Below are positions 21,491 to 28,062 of a stretch of 28,062 bases of DNA, piece after piece. A program made the translations under genes and the position numbers. This stretch comes from Lachnospiraceae bacterium UBA6987 (lineage in GTDB: Bacteria; Bacillota; Clostridia; Lachnospirales; Lachnospiraceae), in contig DJYD01000032.1 of the NCBI GenBank assembly GCA_002449955.1, positions 1 to 28,062 on the forward strand. The letters are read 5' to 3'. Under the pieces are notes generated by a model that saw only the letters and a program-made list of their open reading frames with translations, was not told where the DNA came from and ran no database searches. Position 1 is the stretch's first letter; every line of letters begins with the position of its first letter.

Positions 21491-22936
21491 ATGGCTAAAC
21501 AAGTCAGCCCCGGCGTTCTGGCGCTGCGCAAAGTCGTTGACGATGTGTACGCGGACGCCCGCGAGGCAAAAAAGCAAGGCAAGCTGGTCGGCTGGTCTTC
21601 TTCCAAATTCCCCTGCGAATTAGCAGAGGCGTTTGACCTGAACATCATGTATCCCGAGAACCAGGCTGCCGGTATCGCCGCGCAGCGTGACGGCGAGATC
21701 ATGTGCCAGGCCGCGGAAGATCTCGGCTTTGACAACGATATCTGCGGCTACGCCCGCATCTCTCTGGCCTATGCGGCCGGCAAGCGCGCTGCCCGTAAGA
21801 TCGACTGGAGCAAGGAAGACGGCTACGTCATCAACCCTGCCACCGGCAAGCCGCTGAAGGATGAAAACGGCAACGTCGTTCTGGATGAGAACGGCAAGCC
21901 CAAGAAAGATCCCAAGACCCAGACCCCTTACATCGTTCTGGAAGACATTCATGAGATCGAAGCCCTTCCCGAAGGCCGCGAAAAAGAACGCCGTCTGGAA
22001 TCCATCCAGCCCTACAAGCAGATGCGCATCCCTCAGCCCGACTTCGTGCTGTGCTGCAACAACATCTGCAACTGCATGACCAAGTGGTATGAGAACATCG
22101 CCCGTATGTGCAACATCCCGCTGATCATGATCGACGTTCCTTACAACAACACCATGGATCCGAACCCTGAGAACGTGACCTACATCCGCGCTCAGTTCGA
22201 CAATGCCATCCATCAGCTGGAAGAGCTGACCGGCAAGAAGTTCGACCAGGCGAAGTTCGAGCATGCCTGCGCGCAGGCGAACCGCACCGCCCAGAACTGG
22301 CTGAAGGTTTGCAACTACCTGCAGTACAAGCCCGCTCCCTTAAGCGGCTTCGATCTGTTCAACCACATGGCTGACGTCGTGACCGCCCGCGGCAAGAAGG
22401 AAGCTGCCGACGCGTTCGATCTCCTGGCTGAAGACCTTGAGAAAAATATCAAGGAAGGCACCTCCACCCTGCCTTTCCCGGAACAGTACCGCGTCATGTT
22501 CGAAGGCATCCCTTGCTGGCCGAAGCTGCCGAACCTGTTCAAGCCGCTTAAAGCCAACGGCATCAACGTTACCGCCGTTGTGTATGCGCCTGCCTTCGGT
22601 TTCGTCTACAACAACATGGACGAGATGGTCAGCGCCTACTGCAAGGCCCCGAACTCCGTTTCCATCGAAAAGGGCGTGGAATGGCGTGAAGGCATCTGCC
22701 GCGAGAACAAGGTCGACGGCGTGCTTGTCCACTACAACCGTTCCTGCAAGCCGTGGTCCGGTTACATGGCCGAGATGCAGCGCCGCTTCACCGCGGACCT
22801 GGGCGTCCCCTGCGCCGGCTTCGACGGCGACCAGGCCGACCCGCGCAACTTCAACGAAGCGCAGTATGAGACCCGCGTGCAGGGCCTGGTAGAGGCCATG
22901 CAGATCCGTGCGGAAAAACTGGAAGCACAGGCATAA
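21491..22936 (+). CDS. hgdA: (R)-2-hydroxyglutaryl-CoA dehydratase alpha subunit
   Basis: A 481-residue subunit of the dehydratase that removes water from (R)-2-hydroxyglutaryl-CoA by a ketyl radical mechanism, giving glutaconyl-CoA. Family blocks include VGWSSSKFPCELAEAF (33-48), YPENQAAGIAAQRDGE, DNDICGYARISLAYAAG, DFVLCCNNICNCMTKWYE, EGIPCWPKLPNLF and VHYNRSCKPWSGYM. Cys42, Cys72 and Cys85 are among the conserved cysteines; which ones bind the [4Fe-4S] cluster cannot be decided here. A lysine/asparagine-rich hairpin segment (about 113-140) is also present in the A. fermentans protein, which is about 477 residues. GAGGAGG precedes ATG 21491, and hgdB follows after 12 bases. It needs HgdC for activation. 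Confidence 0.97.
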   Translation: MAKQVSPGVLALRKVVDDVYADAREAKKQGKLVGWSSSKFPCELAEAFDLNIMYPENQAAGIAAQRDGEIMCQAAEDLGFDNDICGYARISLAYAAGKRAARKIDWSKEDGYVINPATGKPLKDENGNVVLDENGKPKKDPKTQTPYIVLEDIHEIEALPEGREKERRLESIQPYKQMRIPQPDFVLCCNNICNCMTKWYENIARMCNIPLIMIDVPYNNTMDPNPENVTYIRAQFDNAIHQLEELTGKKFDQAKFEHACAQANRTAQNWLKVCNYLQYKPAPLSGFDLFNHMADVVTARGKKEAADAFDLLAEDLEKNIKEGTSTLPFPEQYRVMFEGIPCWPKLPNLFKPLKANGINVTAVVYAPAFGFVYNNMDEMVSAYCKAPNSVSIEKGVEWREGICRENKVDGVLVHYNRSCKPWSGYMAEMQRRFTADLGVPCAGFDGDQADPRNFNEAQYETRVQGLVEAMQIRAEKLEAQA

Positions 22937-22948
22937 GGAGGCAAAATC

Positions 22949-24097
22949 ATGAGTATCGAAACCAGATTCAATGAATTCAAAGCCGCTGCTTATGCTCCCG
23001 GCAAACTGCTGAAGCAGTACAAGGCCGAAGGCAAGAAAGTCATCGGCGTTCTTCCCTACTACGCTCCCGAAGAGCTCGTCTACGCGGCCGGCATGGTCCC
23101 GATGGGTATCTGGGGCACCAACACCAAGACCATCTCCAAGGCCAAGGAATACTGCGCGACCTTCTACTGCACCATCGCTCAGCTGGCCCTGGAAATGATG
23201 CTGGACGGCACCATGGATGATCTGGACGGCGTGATCACGCCCACCATCTGCGACACTCTGCGTCCCATGAGCCAGAACTTCCGTGTGGCGATGACCAACC
23301 TGCATAAGATGCCCACCATTTTCCTGGCGCATCCGCAGTACCGCCGCCCGCAGTTCGGTCTGGAATTCACCGTGGCCCAGTACACCAACGTCCGCAAGGA
23401 ACTGGACAAGATCGCCGGCCACGAGATGACCGATGAAGACATCCGCGGCGCCATCAAGGTCTACAACAAGTACCGTCAGGCCCGCCGTGAATTCGTAAAG
23501 CTTGCCGGTGAGCATCCGGAAGCCGTTTCCGCCGTGAACCGCAGTGCCGTCCTGAAGGCCGGCTACTTCATGGAGAAGCCCGAATACACCGAAAAGCTGA
23601 ACGAACTGAACGAAGAACTGAAGGCTCTGCCCGCCTCGAACTGGGACGGCATCAAGATCGTCACCAGCGGCATCATTTGCGATAACCCTGTCTTGCTCAA
23701 GATCTTTGACGACAACAAGATCGCGATCGCGACCGATGACGTGGCGCACGAAAGCCGCACCATCCGTGTGGACGCTGCTGAAGACGGCGATCCGATGATG
23801 GCTCTGGCAAAGCAGTTCGCGGACGAAGACTACGACGTCCTGCTGTACGATGAAGCTTCCAATAAGAACCGCCGCGGCGAATTCGTGGCGAACCTTGTGA
23901 AGGAAAGCGGCGCGAAGGGCCTGGTGCTCTTCATGCAGCAGTTCTGCGACCCTGAGGAAATGGAATATCCTTACCTGAAGAAGGCTCTTGACGACGCCGG
24001 TATCCCTCATATCAAACTGGGTATCGACCAGCAGATGCGCGACTTCGGTCAGGCTTCCACCGCCATCCAGGCGTTTGCCGACGTGCTGAGCGTCTAA
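22949..24097 (+). CDS. hgdB: (R)-2-hydroxyglutaryl-CoA dehydratase beta subunit
   Basis: A 382-residue subunit (A. fermentans about 379) that pairs with HgdA. Conserved blocks are VIGVLPYYAPEELVYAAGMVP (31-51), MGIWGT, KEYCATFYCTIAQ, GVITPTICDTLRPMSQNF, IFLAHPQYRR and the C-terminal GLVLFMQQFCDPEEMEYPYLK, with the family's cysteines at ICDT, YC and FCDP. AGGAGG lies upstream of ATG 22949, and the hgdA stop is 12 bases away. It is the last enzyme gene of the operon; a strong terminator starts 13 bases after its stop codon. Confidence 0.97.
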   Translation: MSIETRFNEFKAAAYAPGKLLKQYKAEGKKVIGVLPYYAPEELVYAAGMVPMGIWGTNTKTISKAKEYCATFYCTIAQLALEMMLDGTMDDLDGVITPTICDTLRPMSQNFRVAMTNLHKMPTIFLAHPQYRRPQFGLEFTVAQYTNVRKELDKIAGHEMTDEDIRGAIKVYNKYRQARREFVKLAGEHPEAVSAVNRSAVLKAGYFMEKPEYTEKLNELNEELKALPASNWDGIKIVTSGIICDNPVLLKIFDDNKIAIATDDVAHESRTIRVDAAEDGDPMMALAKQFADEDYDVLLYDEASNKNRRGEFVANLVKESGAKGLVLFMQQFCDPEEMEYPYLKKALDDAGIPHIKLGIDQQMRDFGQASTAIQAFADVLSV

Positions 24098-24110
24098 GCG
24101 TAAACAAAGA

Positions 24111-24136
24111 AACGGGGCGGGAAACCGCCCCGTTTT
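24111..24136 (+). terminator. Intrinsic terminator of the gct-gcd-hgd operon
   Basis: AACGGGGCGG (24111-24120) and CCGCCCCGTT (24125-24134) form a perfect 10-bp stem closed by a GAAA tetraloop, ending in four T (24133-24136). The T-run is short, so some read-through to the small gene downstream is possible. Confidence 0.85.
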
Positions 24137-24166
24137 GTGTACAAGGAACAGAAGGAGAGAAGTGTT

Positions 24167-24400
24167 ATGAATCTTGATTTCGGCGCCATGCTGAAGCTTC
24201 GCGGCGCTTGGCAGCGCTTTAATGAAAACCACCCGAAAGCGGTCGAATTCGGCAATGAGGTCTATGCCAAGGGATTTGAAGAGGGACAGGAGATTGCCGT
24301 GGCCGTGCGCTATCCGGACGGAACCGAGTACAAGACCGGCATCCGCGTACAGGCTTCCGACCTGGAGCTCTTAGAGATCGTCAAGAGCCTTGCCAAATAA
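24167..24400 (+). CDS. Conserved small protein of unknown function
   Basis: A 77-residue protein, MNLDFGAMLKLRGAWQRF..., ending ASDLELLEIVKSLAK. I recall similar small proteins with a LLKLKGAW-F--NHPK core in Clostridia, but no function is known to me. The pattern suggests an N-terminal helix, a GQEIAVAVRYPDGTEYKTGIRV beta hairpin and a C-terminal helix. There is no signal peptide or membrane segment. ATG 24167 is preceded by GAAGGAGAG; the frame is open further upstream, but that part lies in the terminator region. It starts 70 bases after hgdB, behind the operon terminator, and no separate promoter is obvious, so it is probably made by read-through. Confidence 0.75.
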   Translation: MNLDFGAMLKLRGAWQRFNENHPKAVEFGNEVYAKGFEEGQEIAVAVRYPDGTEYKTGIRVQASDLELLEIVKSLAK

Positions 24401-24431
24401 AAAGGTCCTCCGGGGCAGCCGAAGGATCTTT
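24397..24431. terminator. Terminator between the small gene and cca
   Basis: AAAGGTCCTCCGG (24401-24413) pairs with CCGAAGGATCTTT (24419-24431), with one wobble and one mismatch, around a 5-base loop. On the - strand it is followed by TTTTTATTT, so it best fits termination of cca; on the + strand only TTTG follows. Confidence 0.75.
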
Positions 24432-24451
24432 GCGTATCGAACATGCGGCCC

Positions 24452-25780
24452 TTACAGGGCTGCATATTTTTCGATCAGATATTCTTTTTGATTGTGCTCC
24501 GGGTTCTCCAGAACATCGTCCAGCATACGGCTTAAGACCTCCCCCATCTCCGGACCAGGCTTCATGCCGGCGGCGATAAGATCGCTACCCTTGACGGCCA
24601 GGTCTTTCAGGGTGATGGGATCGCCGGCGGCTGTGATCTCTTCATACAGCCGGCAAACGAGGGTATAATTGTGCATGGTTTCTTCAAGGGCGTAATTGCT
24701 TTTCGCCAGGGTGTCGGCAAGCACCAGTTTTAGAAAAGAAGGGAAAAGCTCGGTCCCGACACGATTCATCTCGCGGCGGACGTTTTTGCGCTTCGGCGGA
24801 AAACGGTCATCGTGAACTTTGACAAGCTTCACAACATCGTTGATGGTTTTGTTGTCGAAACGAAGCTCTTTCAGAAATTCTTCCGCAATGGTTGCTCCGA
24901 GTTCGGCATGCCCGTGAAAATGGTTCCTGCTGCCCATATCCGTCGTCTTGCAGGCAGGCTTTCCGCAGTCGTGCAGGAGAGCGGCAAGGCGCAGCACCGG
25001 CTCGGCCGGAACGTTCTCAACCACCTTCAGGGTGTGGATACCGACGGAATACAGGTGGAAGGCAGAGTTCTGCTCGGTTGCCAGCATGGTATCCCAGAGC
25101 GGGAAGATTTCGGCGGTGATCCCGCATTCTGCAAGGTCAAGCAGGCGGTCCGGATGCGGGCTGACAAGAAGTTTGACAAGCTCTACTCTGATCCTTTCTC
25201 TGCTGATCAGCTGCAGCCTCGGGGCAAACTCACGGATGGCCTCACGGGTCTCCGGGGCGATGGCAAAGCCAAGCTGAGCCGAGAAGCGCAGCGCCCGCAT
25301 GATGCGGAGGGCGTCTTCATCAAAACGTTCCCGGGGATCCCCGACGCAGCGGATAATCCTTTTTTCCAGGTCTTCCTGGCCACCGAACAGGTCGACGAGG
25401 CCCGTTTCCGGCCGATAGGCCATGGCATTGATGGTGAAATCGCGGCGTTTCAGATCCTCCTCGAGGGAGGCGGTGAAGACGACTGCATCCGGATGGCGGT
25501 GGTCACTGTAGTCACCGTCCTGTCTGTATGTTGTGACTTCAAAGCCATCGGAGCCGAGCATTACGGTCACGGTGCCGTGAGCAATGCCGGTATCAACGGT
25601 CCGGCGGAACAGACCCTTGACTTCCTCGGGTCTGGCATTGGTCGTTATATCCCAGTCTTCGGGCTCGCGTCCGAGAATCGCATCACGCACGCAGCCTCCC
25701 ACAGCGTAGGCTTCATAGCCTGCGCCGGAGAGAACGCTTAAAATGCGGGAAACTTTTTCAGGTAGTAGAATCGTCTGCAT
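24452..25780 (-). CDS. cca: CCA tRNA nucleotidyltransferase (class II, with HD domain)
   Basis: A 442-residue enzyme that adds or repairs the 3' CCA of tRNAs. The nucleotidyltransferase head has AVGGCVRDAILG (26-37) and the metal-binding DWD (Asp42, Asp44) in EDWDITTNA, then RRDFTINAMAY and GDPRERFDEDALRIMRALRFSAQLGF, with the base-selecting neck helix after it. An HD domain is seen as LRLAALLHDCGKP with NHFHGHAELG, as in many Bacillota enzymes, where it may add phosphatase or phosphodiesterase activity. A related poly(A) polymerase role cannot be excluded from sequence alone, but the RRDFTINAM/DEDALR set fits CCA addition. GAGG lies six bases before ATG 25780. It is a single-gene unit divergent from rpoB. 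Confidence 0.95.
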   Translation of the reverse strand: MQTILLPEKVSRILSVLSGAGYEAYAVGGCVRDAILGREPEDWDITTNARPEEVKGLFRRTVDTGIAHGTVTVMLGSDGFEVTTYRQDGDYSDHRHPDAVVFTASLEEDLKRRDFTINAMAYRPETGLVDLFGGQEDLEKRIIRCVGDPRERFDEDALRIMRALRFSAQLGFAIAPETREAIREFAPRLQLISRERIRVELVKLLVSPHPDRLLDLAECGITAEIFPLWDTMLATEQNSAFHLYSVGIHTLKVVENVPAEPVLRLAALLHDCGKPACKTTDMGSRNHFHGHAELGATIAEEFLKELRFDNKTINDVVKLVKVHDDRFPPKRKNVRREMNRVGTELFPSFLKLVLADTLAKSNYALEETMHNYTLVCRLYEEITAAGDPITLKDLAVKGSDLIAAGMKPGPEMGEVLSRMLDDVLENPEHNQKEYLIEKYAAL

Positions 25781-25807
25781 GGGAACCTCATTATTTTATT
25801 CACAGGG

Positions 25808-25816
25808 AGTATAGCA
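25808..25816 (-). promoter_or_regulatory. Extended -10 promoter of cca
   Basis: On the - strand, TGCTATACT is an extended -10 element (TG-n-TATACT), 28 bases before the cca start codon. No good -35 box is seen 17 bases upstream, which is usual for extended -10 promoters. Confidence 0.5.
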
Positions 25817-25870
25817 CAGATCCTTCCGGCCCGCCATGGGCAAATCGATCAAGCGGCCGGGATTTTTGAT

Positions 25871-25918
25871 AAAACTTCTCAAAAAAATCACAAAAATCTT
25901 TCAAAAAAAGTGAAAAAA
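25871..25918 (+). promoter_or_regulatory. Phased A-tracts upstream of the rpoB promoter
   Basis: Five A-tracts (25871-25874, 25881-25887, 25892-25896, 25903-25909, 25913-25918) have centres 9.5-12 bases apart, about one helical turn. This should bend the DNA and act as an UP element just upstream of the -35 box at 25924. Confidence 0.7.
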
Positions 25919-25923
25919 TCAGC

Positions 25924-25952
25924 TTGACAGCTTGAAAAGCGTTTGGTAGTAT
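25924..25952 (+). promoter_or_regulatory. Promoter of rpoB
   Basis: TTGACA (25924-25929), a 17-base spacer and TAGTAT (25947-25952). The predicted start near 25959 gives a leader of about 74 bases. The AGGGGTGA ribosome binding site lies eight bases before ATG 26033. Confidence 0.85.
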
Positions 25953-26032
25953 GAAGGATGCACTATTATGGGGCAGTGTGTATACTGTGCTCATTTTTAG
26001 GGCATTACATATCTTTTAGGGGTGAAGCGTCT

Positions 26033-28062
26033 ATGGAGAAAAACACAATGCGCCCGGTAAAATCCGGTAAAAATATGCGCATGAGCTACTCAAGACAGAA
26101 GGAAGTCCTGGAAATCCCGAACCTCATCGAGATCCAGAAGAAATCCTACCAATGGTTTCTGGATGAGGGACTTAAGGAGGCTTTTGAGGACATCTCTCCG
26201 ATCTCTGACTTCAGCGGCAACCTCAGTCTGGAATTCACGGATTTCAAACTGTGCGAAGACGAGACCAAATACACAATTGAAGAGTGTAAAGAGCGGGATG
26301 CAACCTATGCAGCTCCGCTTAAGGTCAAGGTAAACCTGATTAACAAAGAGACGGGGACCATCCGTGAACATGTCATTTTCATGGGCGATATGCCTCTGAT
26401 GACCGCTACGGGTTCCTTCGTGATCAACGGTGCTGAACGTGTTATTGTCAGCCAGTTGGTCCGTTCTCCGGGTATTTATTTCAGCGAGGAACGTGATAAG
26501 AACGGCAAACCCCTCTACTCCAGCCAGATCATTCCGAACCGCGGTGCCTGGCTTGAATATGAAATGGACTCGAATGATGTGTTCTGGGTCCGTGTCGACC
26601 GTACCAGGAAGGTTCCTGTGACGGTGCTTATTCGTGCTCTCGGCGTGGGTACCAACGCGGAGATCATTGATATGTTCGGCGAGAACGATCTGATCAAGGC
26701 CAGCCTGGGGAAAGACACCGCCACCAACGTGGACGAAGGCCTGCTGGACCTGTACAAAAAGATCCGTCCCGGCGAACCGCTTTACGTGGATAATGCCCGC
26801 AGCCTATTCGACGGGATGCTGTTTGATCCCCGCCGCTATGATCTGGCGCATGTGGGCCGCTATAAATATAATAAGAAGCTGCAGTTAAAGCGCCGTGCCG
26901 CAGGGCAGACGCTGGCTGAGGATGCCGTGTCCATGGACACCGGTGAGATCATCGCCGAGGCCGGCACCGTGCTGACCCCTGAGCTCTGCGATGAGATCCA
27001 GAATGCGGGTATTGCCTACGTCATGCTGGATATGGATGGCGAGCTGGTCAAGGTCCTGACGAACCGCACGGTGGATATGTCTTCTTACGTCTCCTATGAT
27101 CCGAAGAAATACGGCATCAACGAATTAGTTTACTATCCGGCTCTGATGGCTTTCCTGGAAGCATATCCGGAAGAGGAAGAGCAGAAGCAGATGCTGCGCC
27201 GTGCTGTCCGCGACCTGATTCCGAAGCATATCACCAAGGAAGATATTTTTGCCTCCATCAGCTACGGCCTGACCCTCTGCAAGGGCCTCGGCAATACCGA
27301 TGACATCGACCATCTGGGCAACCGCCGTATCCGCGCGGTGGGCGAGCTGCTGCAGAACCAGTACCGCATCGGTCTGTCCCGTCTGGAGCGTGTCGTGCGT
27401 GAACGCATGACCACCCAGGACCAGGAAGATATCACGCCTCAGTCCCTGATCAATATCAAACCGGTCACCGCAGCGGTGAAGGAGTTCTTCGGAAGCTCCC
27501 AGCTGTCCCAGTTCATGGATCAGAACAACCCGCTGTCCGAACTGACCCACAAGCGCCGTCTGTCGGCTCTTGGTCCCGGCGGTCTGTCCCGTGACCGTGC
27601 CGGTTTCGAGGTCCGTGACGTACATTACAGCCACTACGGTCGTATGTGCCCTATCGAGACCCCCGAAGGTCCGAACATCGGTCTGATCAACTCTCTGGCA
27701 TCCTATGCCCGCATCAACAAATACGGCTTCATTGAAGCACCGTACCGTGTTGTGGATAAATCCGATCCGGAGAACCCGCGTGTAACGGACAATGTCGTCT
27801 ACATGGCGGCTGATGAAGAAGACAACTACTACATTGCGCAGGCGAATACCCCGCTCGATGCAGAAGGCCATTTTGCCACGCAGAATGTCACCGGCCGCTT
27901 CAAAGATATCACGAGTCAGTTTGATAAGGAAATGATCGATCTGATGGACGTTTCCCCGAAGATGGTTTTCTCGGTGGCAACCTCCATGATCCCGTTCCTG
28001 CAGAACGATGACGCGAACCGTGCCCTGATGGGCTCCAACATGCAGCGTCAGGCGGTTCCGCT
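26033..28062 (+). CDS. rpoB: RNA polymerase beta subunit (3' end outside window)
   Basis: The first 676 residues plus two bases of the beta subunit, with the frame open to the window end. The N-terminus MSYSRQKEVLEIPNLIEIQKKSYQWFLDEG and the later SFVINGAERVIVSQLVRSPGIYF are characteristic. The rifampicin-binding region starts at residue 487 (GSSQLSQFMDQNNPLSELTHKRR...) and keeps the sensitive residues Asp496, His506 and Ser511 (E. coli 516, 526, 531), so the predicted state is rifampicin-sensitive. PIETPEGPNIGLIN follows. The start ATG 26033 has AGGGGTGA upstream; ATG 26048 is an unlikely alternative. The gene has its own promoter and lies divergent to cca, not behind rplJ-rplL. rpoC is expected downstream, outside the window. 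Confidence 0.98.
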   Translation, partial: MEKNTMRPVKSGKNMRMSYSRQKEVLEIPNLIEIQKKSYQWFLDEGLKEAFEDISPISDFSGNLSLEFTDFKLCEDETKYTIEECKERDATYAAPLKVKVNLINKETGTIREHVIFMGDMPLMTATGSFVINGAERVIVSQLVRSPGIYFSEERDKNGKPLYSSQIIPNRGAWLEYEMDSNDVFWVRVDRTRKVPVTVLIRALGVGTNAEIIDMFGENDLIKASLGKDTATNVDEGLLDLYKKIRPGEPLYVDNARSLFDGMLFDPRRYDLAHVGRYKYNKKLQLKRRAAGQTLAEDAVSMDTGEIIAEAGTVLTPELCDEIQNAGIAYVMLDMDGELVKVLTNRTVDMSSYVSYDPKKYGINELVYYPALMAFLEAYPEEEEQKQMLRRAVRDLIPKHITKEDIFASISYGLTLCKGLGNTDDIDHLGNRRIRAVGELLQNQYRIGLSRLERVVRERMTTQDQEDITPQSLINIKPVTAAVKEFFGSSQLSQFMDQNNPLSELTHKRRLSALGPGGLSRDRAGFEVRDVHYSHYGRMCPIETPEGPNIGLINSLASYARINKYGFIEAPYRVVDKSDPENPRVTDNVVYMAADEEDNYYIAQANTPLDAEGHFATQNVTGRFKDITSQFDKEMIDLMDVSPKMVFSVATSMIPFLQNDDANRALMGSNMQRQAVP

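Noticed and set aside
25975..25999. Possible attenuator hairpin in the rpoB leader (GCAGT...ACTGTGC then TCATTTTT)
   Set aside because: The stem needs a bulge and has too few pairs; not strong enough to list.
1..28062. tRNA, rRNA, CRISPR array, insertion sequence or prophage
   Set aside because: No cloverleaf-like gene, no regularly spaced direct repeats, no transposase, integrase or phage structural motif was seen by eye on either strand.

Overview
The window looks like chromosome of an anaerobic, fermentative member of the Bacillota (Clostridia). The evidence is: Gram-positive lipoproteins instead of periplasmic proteins, strong AGGAGG-type ribosome binding sites, TTGACA/TATAAT promoters with 17-18 bp spacers, a clostridial-type rpoB N-terminus, and a complete set of genes for amino-acid (glutamate) fermentation to butyrate. 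The gene order gctA-gctB-gcdA-hgdC-hgdA-hgdB and the protein sequences closely resemble the hydroxyglutarate operon of Acidaminococcus fermentans and Clostridium symbiosum, as I remember them. A species name cannot be given from this sequence alone.

Region 1 (1-9123, + strand) is a beta-fructan/sucrose utilisation locus cut by the window edge. It holds the end of an LplC-type sugar ABC permease, its solute-binding lipoprotein, a lipoprotein with an Ig-like domain and probable carbohydrate-binding domains, a surface lipoprotein with a GH32-like catalytic domain, a YesL/DUF624 membrane protein, a cytoplasmic GH32 beta-fructofuranosidase and a PfkB fructokinase. A strong terminator closes it. 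The inferred flow is surface fructan trimming, ABC import, cytosolic hydrolysis to glucose plus fructose, and fructose phosphorylation.

Region 2 (9139-16540) is mostly on the - strand. It holds a tandem-domain GNAT acetyltransferase, then the bcd-etfB-etfA operon (butyryl-CoA dehydrogenase with its electron-transfer flavoprotein), a + strand XRE-HTH/Uma2 fusion protein between two bidirectional or convergent boundaries, and a crt-hbd operon. Palindromic intergenic repeats are concentrated here.

Region 3 (16541-24431, + strand) is the 2-hydroxyglutarate operon. GctAB activates (R)-2-hydroxyglutarate to its CoA ester, HgdC reductively activates HgdAB, HgdAB dehydrates the ester to glutaconyl-CoA, and GcdA is the carboxyltransferase subunit of the Na+-pumping decarboxylase that gives crotonyl-CoA. 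Crotonyl-CoA is the branch point: Bcd-EtfAB reduces it to butyryl-CoA, and Crt plus Hbd oxidise it to acetoacetyl-CoA. Missing from the window are the 2-hydroxyglutarate dehydrogenase, GcdB/C/D, thiolase and the terminal CoA-transferase/kinase genes. A conserved small protein follows the operon.

Region 4 (24452-28062) holds cca (- strand) and, divergently, the first 676 codons of rpoB. rpoB has its own strong promoter preceded by phased A-tracts and is not directly preceded by rplJL.

No tRNA, rRNA, CRISPR array, transposase or phage gene was seen. The most unusual points are a roughly 50-residue Ala/Lys-rich insertion in GctA, an Hbd lacking the usual NAD-selecting Asp, palindromic repeats sitting exactly on the stop codons of hbd and crt, structured intercistronic RNA in the hgd operon, and an orphan XRE-Uma2 regulator/nuclease-like gene with repeated ACGGT motifs in its promoter region.
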